DNA of 64,000 nt from Microbispora sp. ZYX-F-249 (lineage in GTDB: Bacteria; Actinomycetota; Actinomycetes; Streptosporangiales; Streptosporangiaceae), in contig NZ_JBDJAW010000021.1 in NCBI RefSeq assembly GCF_039649665.1, positions 1 through 64,000 on the forward strand. Reading direction: 5' to 3'. The position numbers were made by a program, and so were the translations under genes. The first letter of the stretch is position 1, and each line of letters begins with the position of its first letter. This document shows, one piece after another, positions 34,247 through 41,407 of the stretch. Under the pieces are notes generated by a model. That model made no database searches, was not told the DNA's origin, and worked only from the letters and a program-made list of their open reading frames with translations.

Positions 34247-36064
34247 CTACTCGACCGTCACGCTCTTGGCGAGGTTGCGCGGGCGGTCGACGTCGCGGCC
34301 GAGCGCGACGGCGGCGTGGTAGGCGAACAGCTGCAGCGGGATCGTCAGCAGGATGGGGTCGAGCTCGACCTCGTTCTTGGGCACCACGATGCAGTCGTCG
34401 GCGGCCTCGGAGGTGCGGTGGCCGACCATGAGGATGCGCCCGTGCCGGGCCCGGATCTCGCCCAGCGTGGTGAGGTTCTTGTCCAGCAGCTCGTCGTCCG
34501 GGACGATCGCGACCGTCGGCAGCTCGGGGCTGATCAGCGCGAGCGGGCCGTGCTTGAGCTCGCTCGCCGGGTACGCCTCGGCGTGGACGTAGGAGATCTC
34601 CTTGAGCTTCTGGGCGCCCTCGCGGGCCACGGGGTAGCCGCGCACCCGGCCGACGAACATCATGCCCGGCGAGTCGGCGTACTTCTTCGCCAGCTCCCTG
34701 ATCCGGTCCTCCAGCGTGAGGATCTCCTTGATCTGCTCGGGCAGCCGGCGCAGGCCCTCGCAGATCCTGCGGCCGTCGGCCGGCGACAGGTCCCGTACGC
34801 GGCCGAGGTGCAGGGCGAGCAGCGCGAACGCGACGGCCGTGGAGGTGAACGCCTTGGTCGAGGCCACCGAGACCTCGGGACCGGCGTGCAGGTAGATGCC
34901 GCCGTCGGTCTCCCTGGCGATGGCGCTGCCGACGGTGTTGACGATGCCGAGCACCCGGCCGCCCTTGCGCTTGAGCTCCTGCACCGCCACGAGCGTGTCG
35001 TACGTCTCACCCGACTGGCTGATCGCGACGTACAGCGTGTCGGGCTCCACGACGGGGCTGCGGTAGCGGAACTCGGAGGCGGGCTCGGCGTCGGCGGGGA
35101 TGCGGGCCAGCTCCTCGATGAGCTGCGCGCCCATCTGCCCCGAGTAGTACGCGGACCCACAGCCGATGATCTTCACGCGGCGGAAGGAACGGATCTCGCG
35201 GGCGTCCATGTTGAGGCCGCCGAGGTGGGCGATGTGGAACCGGTCGTCGATGCGGCCGCGCAGCGTGCGGGCGACCGTGTCGGGCTGCTCGGAGATCTCC
35301 TTGAGCAGGTAGTGCTCGTAGCCGCCGTTGTCGTAGTGCCCGGCGTCCCAGTCGACCGTGAACGGCTCCTTGGCCGTCTCCCTGGCGTCACTGGTGAACG
35401 TGTTGAACCCGTCGGCCTTGATGACGGCCAGCTCGCCGTCCTCCAGGTGGACGACCTGGCGCGTGTAGCGGATGAGCGCGGCGACGTCGGAGGCGGCGAA
35501 CATCTCCTTCTCGCCGAGGCCGAGCACGATCGGGCTGCCGTTGCGGGCCACCACGATCTCGCCGGGGCGCTGCTCGTCGATGACGGCGATACCGTACGTG
35601 CCGACCACGCTCTTGAGCGCCCGCAGCACGGCCTCCCGCAGCGACTCGGTCTCCTTGACCATCCGTCCGATGAGCTGCGAGAGCACCTCGCTGTCGGTCT
35701 CGCTCTCGAACTTCACGCCCTCGCCCTCCAGGCGGCGGCGCAGCTCGTCGGCGTTCTCGATGATGCCGTTGTGCACGACGGCGATGCGCTGCTCCTGGTC
35801 GAGGTGCGGGTGCGCGTTCACGTCGCTCGGCGCGCCGTGGGTGGCCCAGCGGGTGTGCCCGATGCCGATCGTGCCCTTGAACTTGGCGGGAACCGCCGCC
35901 GCCAGGTCGGCGACCCGGCCCTTGACCTTGCGCGTCTTGAGGCTCTTGGCGTTCACGACGGCGAGGCCGGCCGAGTCGTAGCCCCGGTACTCCAGCCGCT
36001 GGAGACCTTCGAGCAGGATGGGTGCCGCATCCTTCGGCCCGACGTAAGCGACGATTCCGCACAT
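34247..36064 (-). CDS. glmS: Glutamine-fructose-6-phosphate aminotransferase (isomerizing)
   Basis: Makes glucosamine-6-phosphate for peptidoglycan. The 605-residue protein starts MCGIVAYVG; Cys2 is the amidotransferase nucleophile after Met removal. HTRWATHG and the HNGIIEN loop follow. The synthase half has two SIS domains (GCGSAYYSG, SQSGETYDT, and later the catalytic-site EISYVHAEAYPASELKHGP). It ends in the conserved LAKSVTVE. AGGAG lies five bases before the ATG, and the small upstream gene ends 8 bp before it. No glmS ribozyme-like leader is expected or seen in this group. Confidence 0.97.
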   Translation of the reverse strand: MCGIVAYVGPKDAAPILLEGLQRLEYRGYDSAGLAVVNAKSLKTRKVKGRVADLAAAVPAKFKGTIGIGHTRWATHGAPSDVNAHPHLDQEQRIAVVHNGIIENADELRRRLEGEGVKFESETDSEVLSQLIGRMVKETESLREAVLRALKSVVGTYGIAVIDEQRPGEIVVARNGSPIVLGLGEKEMFAASDVAALIRYTRQVVHLEDGELAVIKADGFNTFTSDARETAKEPFTVDWDAGHYDNGGYEHYLLKEISEQPDTVARTLRGRIDDRFHIAHLGGLNMDAREIRSFRRVKIIGCGSAYYSGQMGAQLIEELARIPADAEPASEFRYRSPVVEPDTLYVAISQSGETYDTLVAVQELKRKGGRVLGIVNTVGSAIARETDGGIYLHAGPEVSVASTKAFTSTAVAFALLALHLGRVRDLSPADGRRICEGLRRLPEQIKEILTLEDRIRELAKKYADSPGMMFVGRVRGYPVAREGAQKLKEISYVHAEAYPASELKHGPLALISPELPTVAIVPDDELLDKNLTTLGEIRARHGRILMVGHRTSEAADDCIVVPKNEVELDPILLTIPLQLFAYHAAVALGRDVDRPRNLAKSVTVE

Positions 36065-36072
36065 AACCGCTC

Positions 36073-36348
36073 CTATCCGTAAACGATCCGCCGGAGCTGG
36101 CGCAGGGTCAGCTCCGGTGCCGCGACACGTCTTCCCGCGAGCTCGGCGGAGATTCTGGGGAAGATCTGGTCGTTGGTCAGCCCCCTCGACTTGAGTTCGC
36201 CGTGGCGGCGCCGCACGTACTCTTCCGCGGGCTCGCCGAAGTACGCCAGAACGTCGGCCACCACGCGGGCCGCCTCCCCCGGCCCCAGCGACGTGGTCCG
36301 GGTGAGGTGGCCGATCAGGTCCTCGAAGGGATGCCGTGCCGTGGACAC
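36073..36348 (-). CDS. Small conserved protein upstream of glmS
   Basis: I recognise no function. The 91-residue protein is basic, mostly helical and without membrane segments. It ends in LTLRQLRRIVYG, and the whole length looks conserved rather than random. It precedes glmS by 8 bp with the same orientation, so the two share an mRNA. The GTG start lies eight bases after TAGGGT, which suggests a leaderless start. A role in amino-sugar supply is possible only by association. Confidence 0.7.
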   Translation of the reverse strand: MSTARHPFEDLIGHLTRTTSLGPGEAARVVADVLAYFGEPAEEYVRRRHGELKSRGLTNDQIFPRISAELAGRRVAAPELTLRQLRRIVYG

Positions 36349-36452
36349 AGAGCAGGACCCTAACGCAGTACCGCTGCCGACTAACAAGTTTCCTGCCCGT
36401 TTTCGGGCAGGATCAGTCCCGGAAGCCGTCCGGCGGCATCTCAGCGGTCGCC

Positions 36453-37292
36453 TCAGCCGTTGACCGCGATGTCGGCCACGCTGAAGGACAGGACTTGGGG
36501 GTCGTCGGCGAGGGGCAGCAGGTCCACGGGCCATCCGCTGAGGACGAAGCCGTGCACGCCCCGGCCGGGGAGGCTTTTCAACGCGTCCAGGTTCAGTCCG
36601 AAGGCGGTCAGCGACTTCTCGTCGCCCGGCCCGAGCAGAGAGATCCAGGTCTCGAACTCCTTCGTGAGCGACGACTCGGCGCCCGACGAGCACCAGGCGT
36701 CGAAGCCCCGGGAGTCGCAGTACTTGGAGCCGTCCCAGGAGAGAGGCTTTCCGTTGGGCCCGGTGGAGAACAGCAGCACGTCCGGTGTCCTGCCGGCGAC
36801 CTTCACCACCTCGGACTCGGAAAGCGGCTCGCGCAACCCGACGACGACCTCGGACCTGACGGACGGGCCGAGCGACCGCAGCACACGGCGCGCCTCCCGC
36901 CTCTCGTCCTCATCCTGGAGCGGGTTAGCGCCGAGCTTCACGAGCGCGCCCGTCAGGCTCGACCCGCTCAGGTTCATCGAGACGTGCGCGGCGTCCTCGA
37001 CGTCGTCGAGCCGCGTACTCCAACCCCCGTACTCCGAGCCGGAGGAGGGCGACGGCCGTCGGGGTTCGATGGTGGTCCAACCGTCGGCAGAGCCGAAGCC
37101 CTCGGCTCCACCGGATTGGATCACGCGGTAGTCGGGATTGGTCACAGAAAGGAGGTTTCTCCAGACCGCGACCGCGTGCCCGTCATTCGAGCGCGCGGAG
37201 GACCCGCCGACCCCCATCACCGTCATGACCGTCATCACCGCCAGTCCGACGAGCAGCGTCCGCTTTTCTCGCATTCGCACCCGCTCATTCAT
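36453..37292 (-). CDS. Membrane-anchored protein, Sigma_reg_C-like (intact paralogue)
   Basis: A 279-residue protein with an N-terminal signal anchor (LLVGLAVMTVMTVMGVGG). The extracytoplasmic domain shows the pattern of the Sigma_reg_C family: EVVVGLREPLSESEVV, DVLLFSTGPNG, and near the end GVHGFVLSGWPVDLLPLAD followed by VLSFSVADI. Such proteins act with ECF sigma-factor systems, but no sigma gene is next to it. It begins one base after the stop of its frameshifted paralogue, so the two were one operon. Base composition is less GC-rich than the surroundings. The family call is moderate. Confidence 0.6.
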   Translation of the reverse strand: MNERVRMREKRTLLVGLAVMTVMTVMGVGGSSARSNDGHAVAVWRNLLSVTNPDYRVIQSGGAEGFGSADGWTTIEPRRPSPSSGSEYGGWSTRLDDVEDAAHVSMNLSGSSLTGALVKLGANPLQDEDERREARRVLRSLGPSVRSEVVVGLREPLSESEVVKVAGRTPDVLLFSTGPNGKPLSWDGSKYCDSRGFDAWCSSGAESSLTKEFETWISLLGPGDEKSLTAFGLNLDALKSLPGRGVHGFVLSGWPVDLLPLADDPQVLSFSVADIAVNG

Positions 37293-37293
37293 C

Positions 37294-38324
37294 TCACACG
37301 ACCCGCCGATGCGGAACGCGCTCGGACCGAAGAATCCGGTCGTATTCGAGCTGGCCGCCTGCCGCGCCGCCGGCAGGTGAACGTCTTGCCTGTCGATTCC
37401 CGGCGCTGCGCCGGCCCGATGGCCGCGGTACAGCCTCAACGACACGGATGTCGCGCACCGCGGGCTTTGCGAGCAGGCCCAGCAAATCTTTCTTCGTCAT
37501 CCAGTTGACCACGAAACCGTACACATGGCCGTCCGCGGCGGCCTTGCGCAAGGCGCCCGGATCAAGGCCGAGTCTGCGCAGGTTGGGACGATCGTCGTCG
37601 GTCAGCAGGCCGACCCACTGCTGGAACTGCTTCGTCGCGGAGTGGTCGTCGCAGCCATCCAGACCGCGTCCGCACAACTGTCGAGAGTCGACCAGAAAAT
37701 GGGCTTGGTCCCAGGACCCGCCGGAGACATCAAAAAGTACTTGTCCCAACCTTGAGGGCCGAACCCGTACGGATTCATCTCGTCGATCAGGTCCGGCTCC
37801 GCGAGAGGCTTCGCCAGTTCCACCAGGGCCGTCGCCCACATCGCGTCCCCGAGCTCGCCGATCTCCTGTTCCGCCGCCTTCTTCACAGCCGGATCCGGCC
37901 CCTGGCCGCCGGCGAATTCTCGCAGATACCTCGTCAAATCCGTGCTGGGGAACGAGGGCACGACGGTGAGATCGCCCAGCGGGTTCTCCACCACGTCCTG
38001 CCGTCCGCTCGAACTGCCGGAGGACTGGCGCTCGACGGACAGAGGAAGAGTGAGGGAGAACATTCCCTCCGGCGGCTGCAAGCGCACCCGATATTCCGGA
38101 TGGGCGACCCGCGTCGCGTTCCCGACAACCGCCAGCATCCGGTGTGCGCGCCGGGCGGACGTCGAGACGAACCACACCGCGGCCCCGCCCAGCGCCACGC
38201 ATATCGCGACAGCGAGCAGTCCGGCCACTCGCGAACCCCGGAAACGCGCAGGAGCCGGGTCAGGGATCCCAGCGGCTTTTCCTGCCGCCGTAATCGCTGG
38301 AACTCGCACGGCCACCTCCGTCAC
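37294..38324 (-). pseudogene. Frameshifted paralogue of the Sigma_reg_C-like protein
   Basis: The first part reads in one frame from a GTG at 38324 (or 38309, which has GGAGG five bases upstream). It has a membrane helix and ALVELAKPLAEPDLIDEMN, then KPIFWSTLDS, and runs into Ser-rich nonsense and a stop at 37602. The homologous C-terminal part, TKQFQQWVGLL to HVYGFVVNWMTKKDLLGLL and VRDIRVVE, continues in another frame to a stop at 37294. The paralogue at 36453-37292 has both parts in one frame. A single-base shift between about 37620 and 37690 explains this: real decay, a sequencing error, or less likely a programmed shift. Confidence 0.7.
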
Positions 38325-38405
38325 CGGCCATCCGGAACACTTCAGGCACCGCGGGACCCTAACCCATTTCGCGTACGCTCGGATTTACGGTCGCGCCGAA
38401 GGCGT

Positions 38406-39044
38406 TTATTTCCGGCGCAGCAGCAGACGGCCCTGGCGGAAGCGCCCGCCTTCGAGGGGTTCGCGCAGCATCCGTGCGATCTCGGTGAAACCCGCCTCGC
38501 GGGCCAGTTCGGCGAGGTCGTCGATGGGCCAGCGATACGCCGGCGCCGCCTTGTGGTCGAACTCCGACACCGGACCGTCCTCGGCTTCGTAGAAGCCGAG
38601 GAGGAGGATGCCGCCGGGGGCCAGTACGCGGCGGAACTCGGCGAAGTACGGCGGCAGTTCCCGCGGCGGGGTGTGGATGACCGAGTACCAGGACAGGATG
38701 CCGCCCAGCTCGCCGTCGGCGAGGTCGAGCGCGTCCATGGACCCGACCTCGAAGCGCAGATCGGGATAGGCCGCACGGGCGAGCTCGATCATCCTGGGCG
38801 ACAGGTCGACGCCGAAGACGTCCAGTCCCAGGTCGCGCAGGTGCGCGGTCACATAGCCGGGACCGCAGCCGAGTTCGGCCACACGCCCGGCGCCGGCGGC
38901 CTGTACGGACTCGGCGAACGCGGCGAACATCGCGCGGTCCAGCGGCAGGCGGCCGAGCGAGTCCCGGAAGAGATCGGCGTAGAGGTCGGCGACGGCGTCG
39001 TACGCCTCCGCCGTCGCGGTGAGGTAGGCAGCGGGTTCGGTCAT
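38406..39044 (-). CDS. Class I SAM-dependent methyltransferase
   Basis: A 212-residue methyltransferase with motif I VAELGCGPGYVTAHL, the acidic residue closing beta-2 in DVFGVDLSPRM, and the post-motif LADGELGGILSWYSVIHT. The substrate is unknown. The ATG at 39044 is preferred to an upstream in-frame ATG because TAGAGT ends eight bases before it, suggesting a leaderless transcript, and the conserved region starts just after. Confidence 0.88.
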   Translation of the reverse strand: MTEPAAYLTATAEAYDAVADLYADLFRDSLGRLPLDRAMFAAFAESVQAAGAGRVAELGCGPGYVTAHLRDLGLDVFGVDLSPRMIELARAAYPDLRFEVGSMDALDLADGELGGILSWYSVIHTPPRELPPYFAEFRRVLAPGGILLLGFYEAEDGPVSEFDHKAAPAYRWPIDDLAELAREAGFTEIARMLREPLEGGRFRQGRLLLRRK

Positions 39045-39135
39045 GGCGGGCGACTCTAGTGCCTCGGCCAACGCCCCGCTGATCACCGGGACGGCTCGCC
39101 CCGCTGGCCGCCGGCCGCGCCGACGGGGTGAAAGC

Positions 39136-39164
39136 CGGGGCGGATCAGGAGCCCTGATCCGCCC
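39136..39164 (-). terminator. Terminator hairpin of the DJ-1/PfpI gene
   Basis: A perfect 13-bp stem (GGGGCGGATCAGG and its complement) with a 3-nt loop, about 23 bp after the stop codon at 39187 on the minus strand. Confidence 0.78.
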
Positions 39165-39186
39165 CCTCGGCCGGTCGGTGTGGTGA

Positions 39187-39750
39187 TCAGGTCGCCGGGG
39201 CCGCGGTGCGCAGCACCTTCATGAACTCGCGCATCCACGCCGGGTGGTCCGGCCAGGCCCGCCCCGTCACGAGGTTCTGGTCGACGTGGGCCTCGCTGTC
39301 GACCCACGTGCCGCCGCCGCTCTCGACGTCGAGCGCGCAGGCCGGGTACGCGCTGCTCTCCCGGCCCTTGAGCACTCCGGCCGCCGCGAGCACCAGCGGC
39401 CCGTGACAGAGCGCGGCGATCGGCTTCCCGGCGGCGGCGAAGTGGCGGACGATCTCCTGGACGTCCCGGTCGCCGCGGATGTACTCGGGCGCGCGCCCGC
39501 CCGGGATCACCAGCGCGGCGTACTCGTCCGGGTTCACGTCGGCGAAGGCCACGTCGGCCGCCCAGGTGTGGCCCGGCTTCTCTGTGTAGGTGTCGAAGCC
39601 CTCGGCGAAGTCGTGCACCACGAACTGGAGCTTCTTGGCGGACGGCGCGGCGATGTGCGTCTCGTAGCCCTCCTCCAGGAGTCGCTGGTAGGGATACATC
39701 ACCTCCAGGTCCTCGGCCGCGTCACCCGTGATGATGAGCACCTTCGCCAT
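39187..39750 (-). CDS. DJ-1/PfpI family protein (type 1 glutamine amidotransferase-like)
   Basis: A 187-residue protein of the PfpI/DJ-1 fold. The nucleophile elbow is ALCHGPLVLAAAG with cysteine at about 107, and the acidic partner is in GDAAEDLEVMYPY near the N terminus. Members include stress proteins, deglycase candidates and peptidases. The ATG follows AAGGAGGGGG. The gene is monocistronic with a strong downstream hairpin. Confidence 0.88.
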   Translation of the reverse strand: MAKVLIITGDAAEDLEVMYPYQRLLEEGYETHIAAPSAKKLQFVVHDFAEGFDTYTEKPGHTWAADVAFADVNPDEYAALVIPGGRAPEYIRGDRDVQEIVRHFAAAGKPIAALCHGPLVLAAAGVLKGRESSAYPACALDVESGGGTWVDSEAHVDQNLVTGRAWPDHPAWMREFMKVLRTAAPAT

Positions 39751-39937
39751 GACGGAACCCCCTCCTTCGTACGGTCGCGGCCTCATCCTGCGCACGGCCT
39801 CCCCGGCGGGTCAACGTCTCGCCCCACTTCGGTCACGGCCGCGCGTCCGCGTACGGGATCGGGGGAGGTTGGCACCGGCACCCCCGGGAATCCGCTAGAG
39901 TTGTTCACGCGTCGCCGGGGAAACCCGAGCGATGGCT

Positions 39938-40009
39938 GCGGAAGTGGCTCAGTGGTAGAGCATCACCTTGCCAAGGTGAGGGTCGCGGGTTCGAATCCCG
40001 TCTTCCGCT
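39938..40009 (+). tRNA. tRNA-Gly (GCC), second identical copy
   Basis: The 72-nt gene is base-for-base the same as that at 1997-2068, with anticodon GCC and no encoded CCA. It is followed after 25 bp by tRNA-Val. The 5' flanks of the two copies differ beyond a few bases. Confidence 0.97.
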
Positions 40010-40034
40010 CGGAGCCCGGACCATATCCGGGCAC

Positions 40035-40109
40035 GGACGATTAGCTCAGCGGGAGAGCGCTTCCCTGACACGGAAGAGGTCACTGGTTCAATCCCAGTAT
40101 CGTCCACCA
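40035..40109 (+). tRNA. tRNA-Val (GAC)
   Basis: A 75-nt gene counting the encoded CCA. Acceptor arms are GGACGAT and ATCGTCC, the anticodon loop is CTGACAC (anticodon GAC), and the T arm has GGTTCAATCC. It is probably co-transcribed with tRNA-Gly and stops at the hairpin that follows. Confidence 0.97.
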
Positions 40110-40115
40110 CTATTC

Positions 40116-40150
40116 GAAGGCCGGATCCGGAATCAGCGGATCCGGCCTTC
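40116..40150 (+). terminator. Terminator of the tRNA-Gly/Val unit
   Basis: A perfect 14-bp stem (GAAGGCCGGATCCG and its complement) with a 7-nt loop, 6 bp after the tRNA-Val CCA end. Confidence 0.85.
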
Positions 40151-40482
40151 GGCGTTCCGGACCCTGAAGACCATGAAATGGCCGGGTGATGGCAACGGGG
40201 CCGTAGGCCGGCCCCCTCTCCGCCTACCGCGGAGCTCCACCCGTGGCGGCGCCGGCCGCTGACATACGGCCGGCACCGCCGGTGAAATCGCGGCAGCCCG
40301 ATCACCGGGACAAAACTCTGCCGCCGTCACCGGTACGGCCCCCGCCATTGAGCACCGGTGTCACGATGGGCGCGGCCGGCTCCCCTGCCGGTTCCAGCAC
40401 CGAGATAATCTTCTACCAATTGCCCCGTGCGTGCACAATCAATTTACTCCGGAAATCTTACGACTCTCATCTAGATTTCTTC
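40151..40482. other. Gene-free spacer
   Basis: The 332 bp between the tRNA terminator and the stop of the next minus-strand gene hold no ORF with protein-like composition. Positions 40151-40390 are GC-rich. From about 40400 to 40490 the sequence turns distinctly AT-richer, which is unusual here. I see no clear terminator, promoter or repeat. Confidence 0.5.
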
Positions 40483-41292
40483 TTAATGACGGACTTTGTC
40501 GTCGTTTTCCGAACGCGGGACGGCGAGCACCTGCGGCGCGGCCCGGTGCATCCGGGTACGCAGCCAGAGCAGGTGGACGGCCGTCTCGGGGGCGCAGTGG
40601 CGGGTGAGATCGAGCAGGTCGTCGTCTCTCAGCCCGCGGGCGGCCTGCGCGAGCACGCTCCAGGACAGATCGCACTCCGTCGCGAGGAGATACAGCCCGT
40701 GCAGGTCCCGCAGCAGCACGAGGCCGCCGCCGTCCCCGCCGCCCCGCCCCGATGTCACACGCGGGCGCCGTGCCGCCCCGGGGTCCGGGCCCTCCATGCC
40801 CGCCCGCTCCATGCCCGCCCGCTCCATGCCCGCCCGCTCCATGCCCGCCCGCTCCCGTTCCGCGGCCGCGCGGACGACCCGCTGGAGGTCGGCCGCCTCC
40901 AGGCCCGCGGCGTCGAAACCCCCCGCGTCGAAACCGCCCGTGTCGAAACCCCCCGCGTCGAAACCGCCCGTGTCGAAACCCACAGCGTCGAGGGTCCCGG
41001 CGTCGAAGCTCGCGGTCTCCAGGCGCGGCGCCTCGAAGCCCGGCGGTCGCAGCCCCGCCGTCCTCGGCTCGGCCCCGATCGCACGCGGATCGCGCGGTCC
41101 GCCGGAGCGGTACCGCCGCAGGAATGGCTTCAGCCGCTCGGCGTGGTCGCGGCACTGCGCGGCCAGCCGCTCGCAGACGCCGCACAGGTCGGGCTCGCGG
41201 GGATGGCCGCGCCGCAGCGCGCGGAACCCCGACGCCAGCTCGTGCTGCGTGCGGGAGAGCGTCTCCAGGTAGCGCGCCAGATGCTCGCTCAC
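40483..41292 (-). CDS. Helical partner protein of the molybdopterin enzyme, with repeat insertion
   Basis: No named function. The 269-residue protein has an N-terminal helical part with a CGVCERLAAQC cysteine cluster and HAERLKPFLRRY. Its C-terminal helical part contains LLRDLHGLYLLATECDLSW and LLWLRTRMHRAAP. Between them sit two low-complexity blocks: FDTGGFDAGG repeats (about 100-130) and ERAGM repeated four times (about 148-170). From memory, actinomycete homologues next to molybdopterin oxidoreductases have the two helical parts with only a short linker. GTG 41292 has GGTGGGG six bases upstream and is preferred over GTG 41304. Confidence 0.65.
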   Translation of the reverse strand: MSEHLARYLETLSRTQHELASGFRALRRGHPREPDLCGVCERLAAQCRDHAERLKPFLRRYRSGGPRDPRAIGAEPRTAGLRPPGFEAPRLETASFDAGTLDAVGFDTGGFDAGGFDTGGFDAGGFDAAGLEAADLQRVVRAAAERERAGMERAGMERAGMERAGMEGPDPGAARRPRVTSGRGGGDGGGLVLLRDLHGLYLLATECDLSWSVLAQAARGLRDDDLLDLTRHCAPETAVHLLWLRTRMHRAAPQVLAVPRSENDDKVRH

Positions 41293-41407
41293 GGAGCGCC
41301 CCACCCGCGGTCCGCGTCCCCCCCGGCGGTGCGTGTGCGCGCAGGGACCATCTCTCGTCGCTTCCTTCCGGTAGGCCGACCCACCTCATCTCCGGCGAAT
41401 GCGGACG

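Noticed and set aside
40740-41090. Possible CRISPR-like or satellite array
   Set aside because: The repeats are contiguous and in frame with a protein (FDTGG and ERAGM units). There are no unique spacers and no cas genes.
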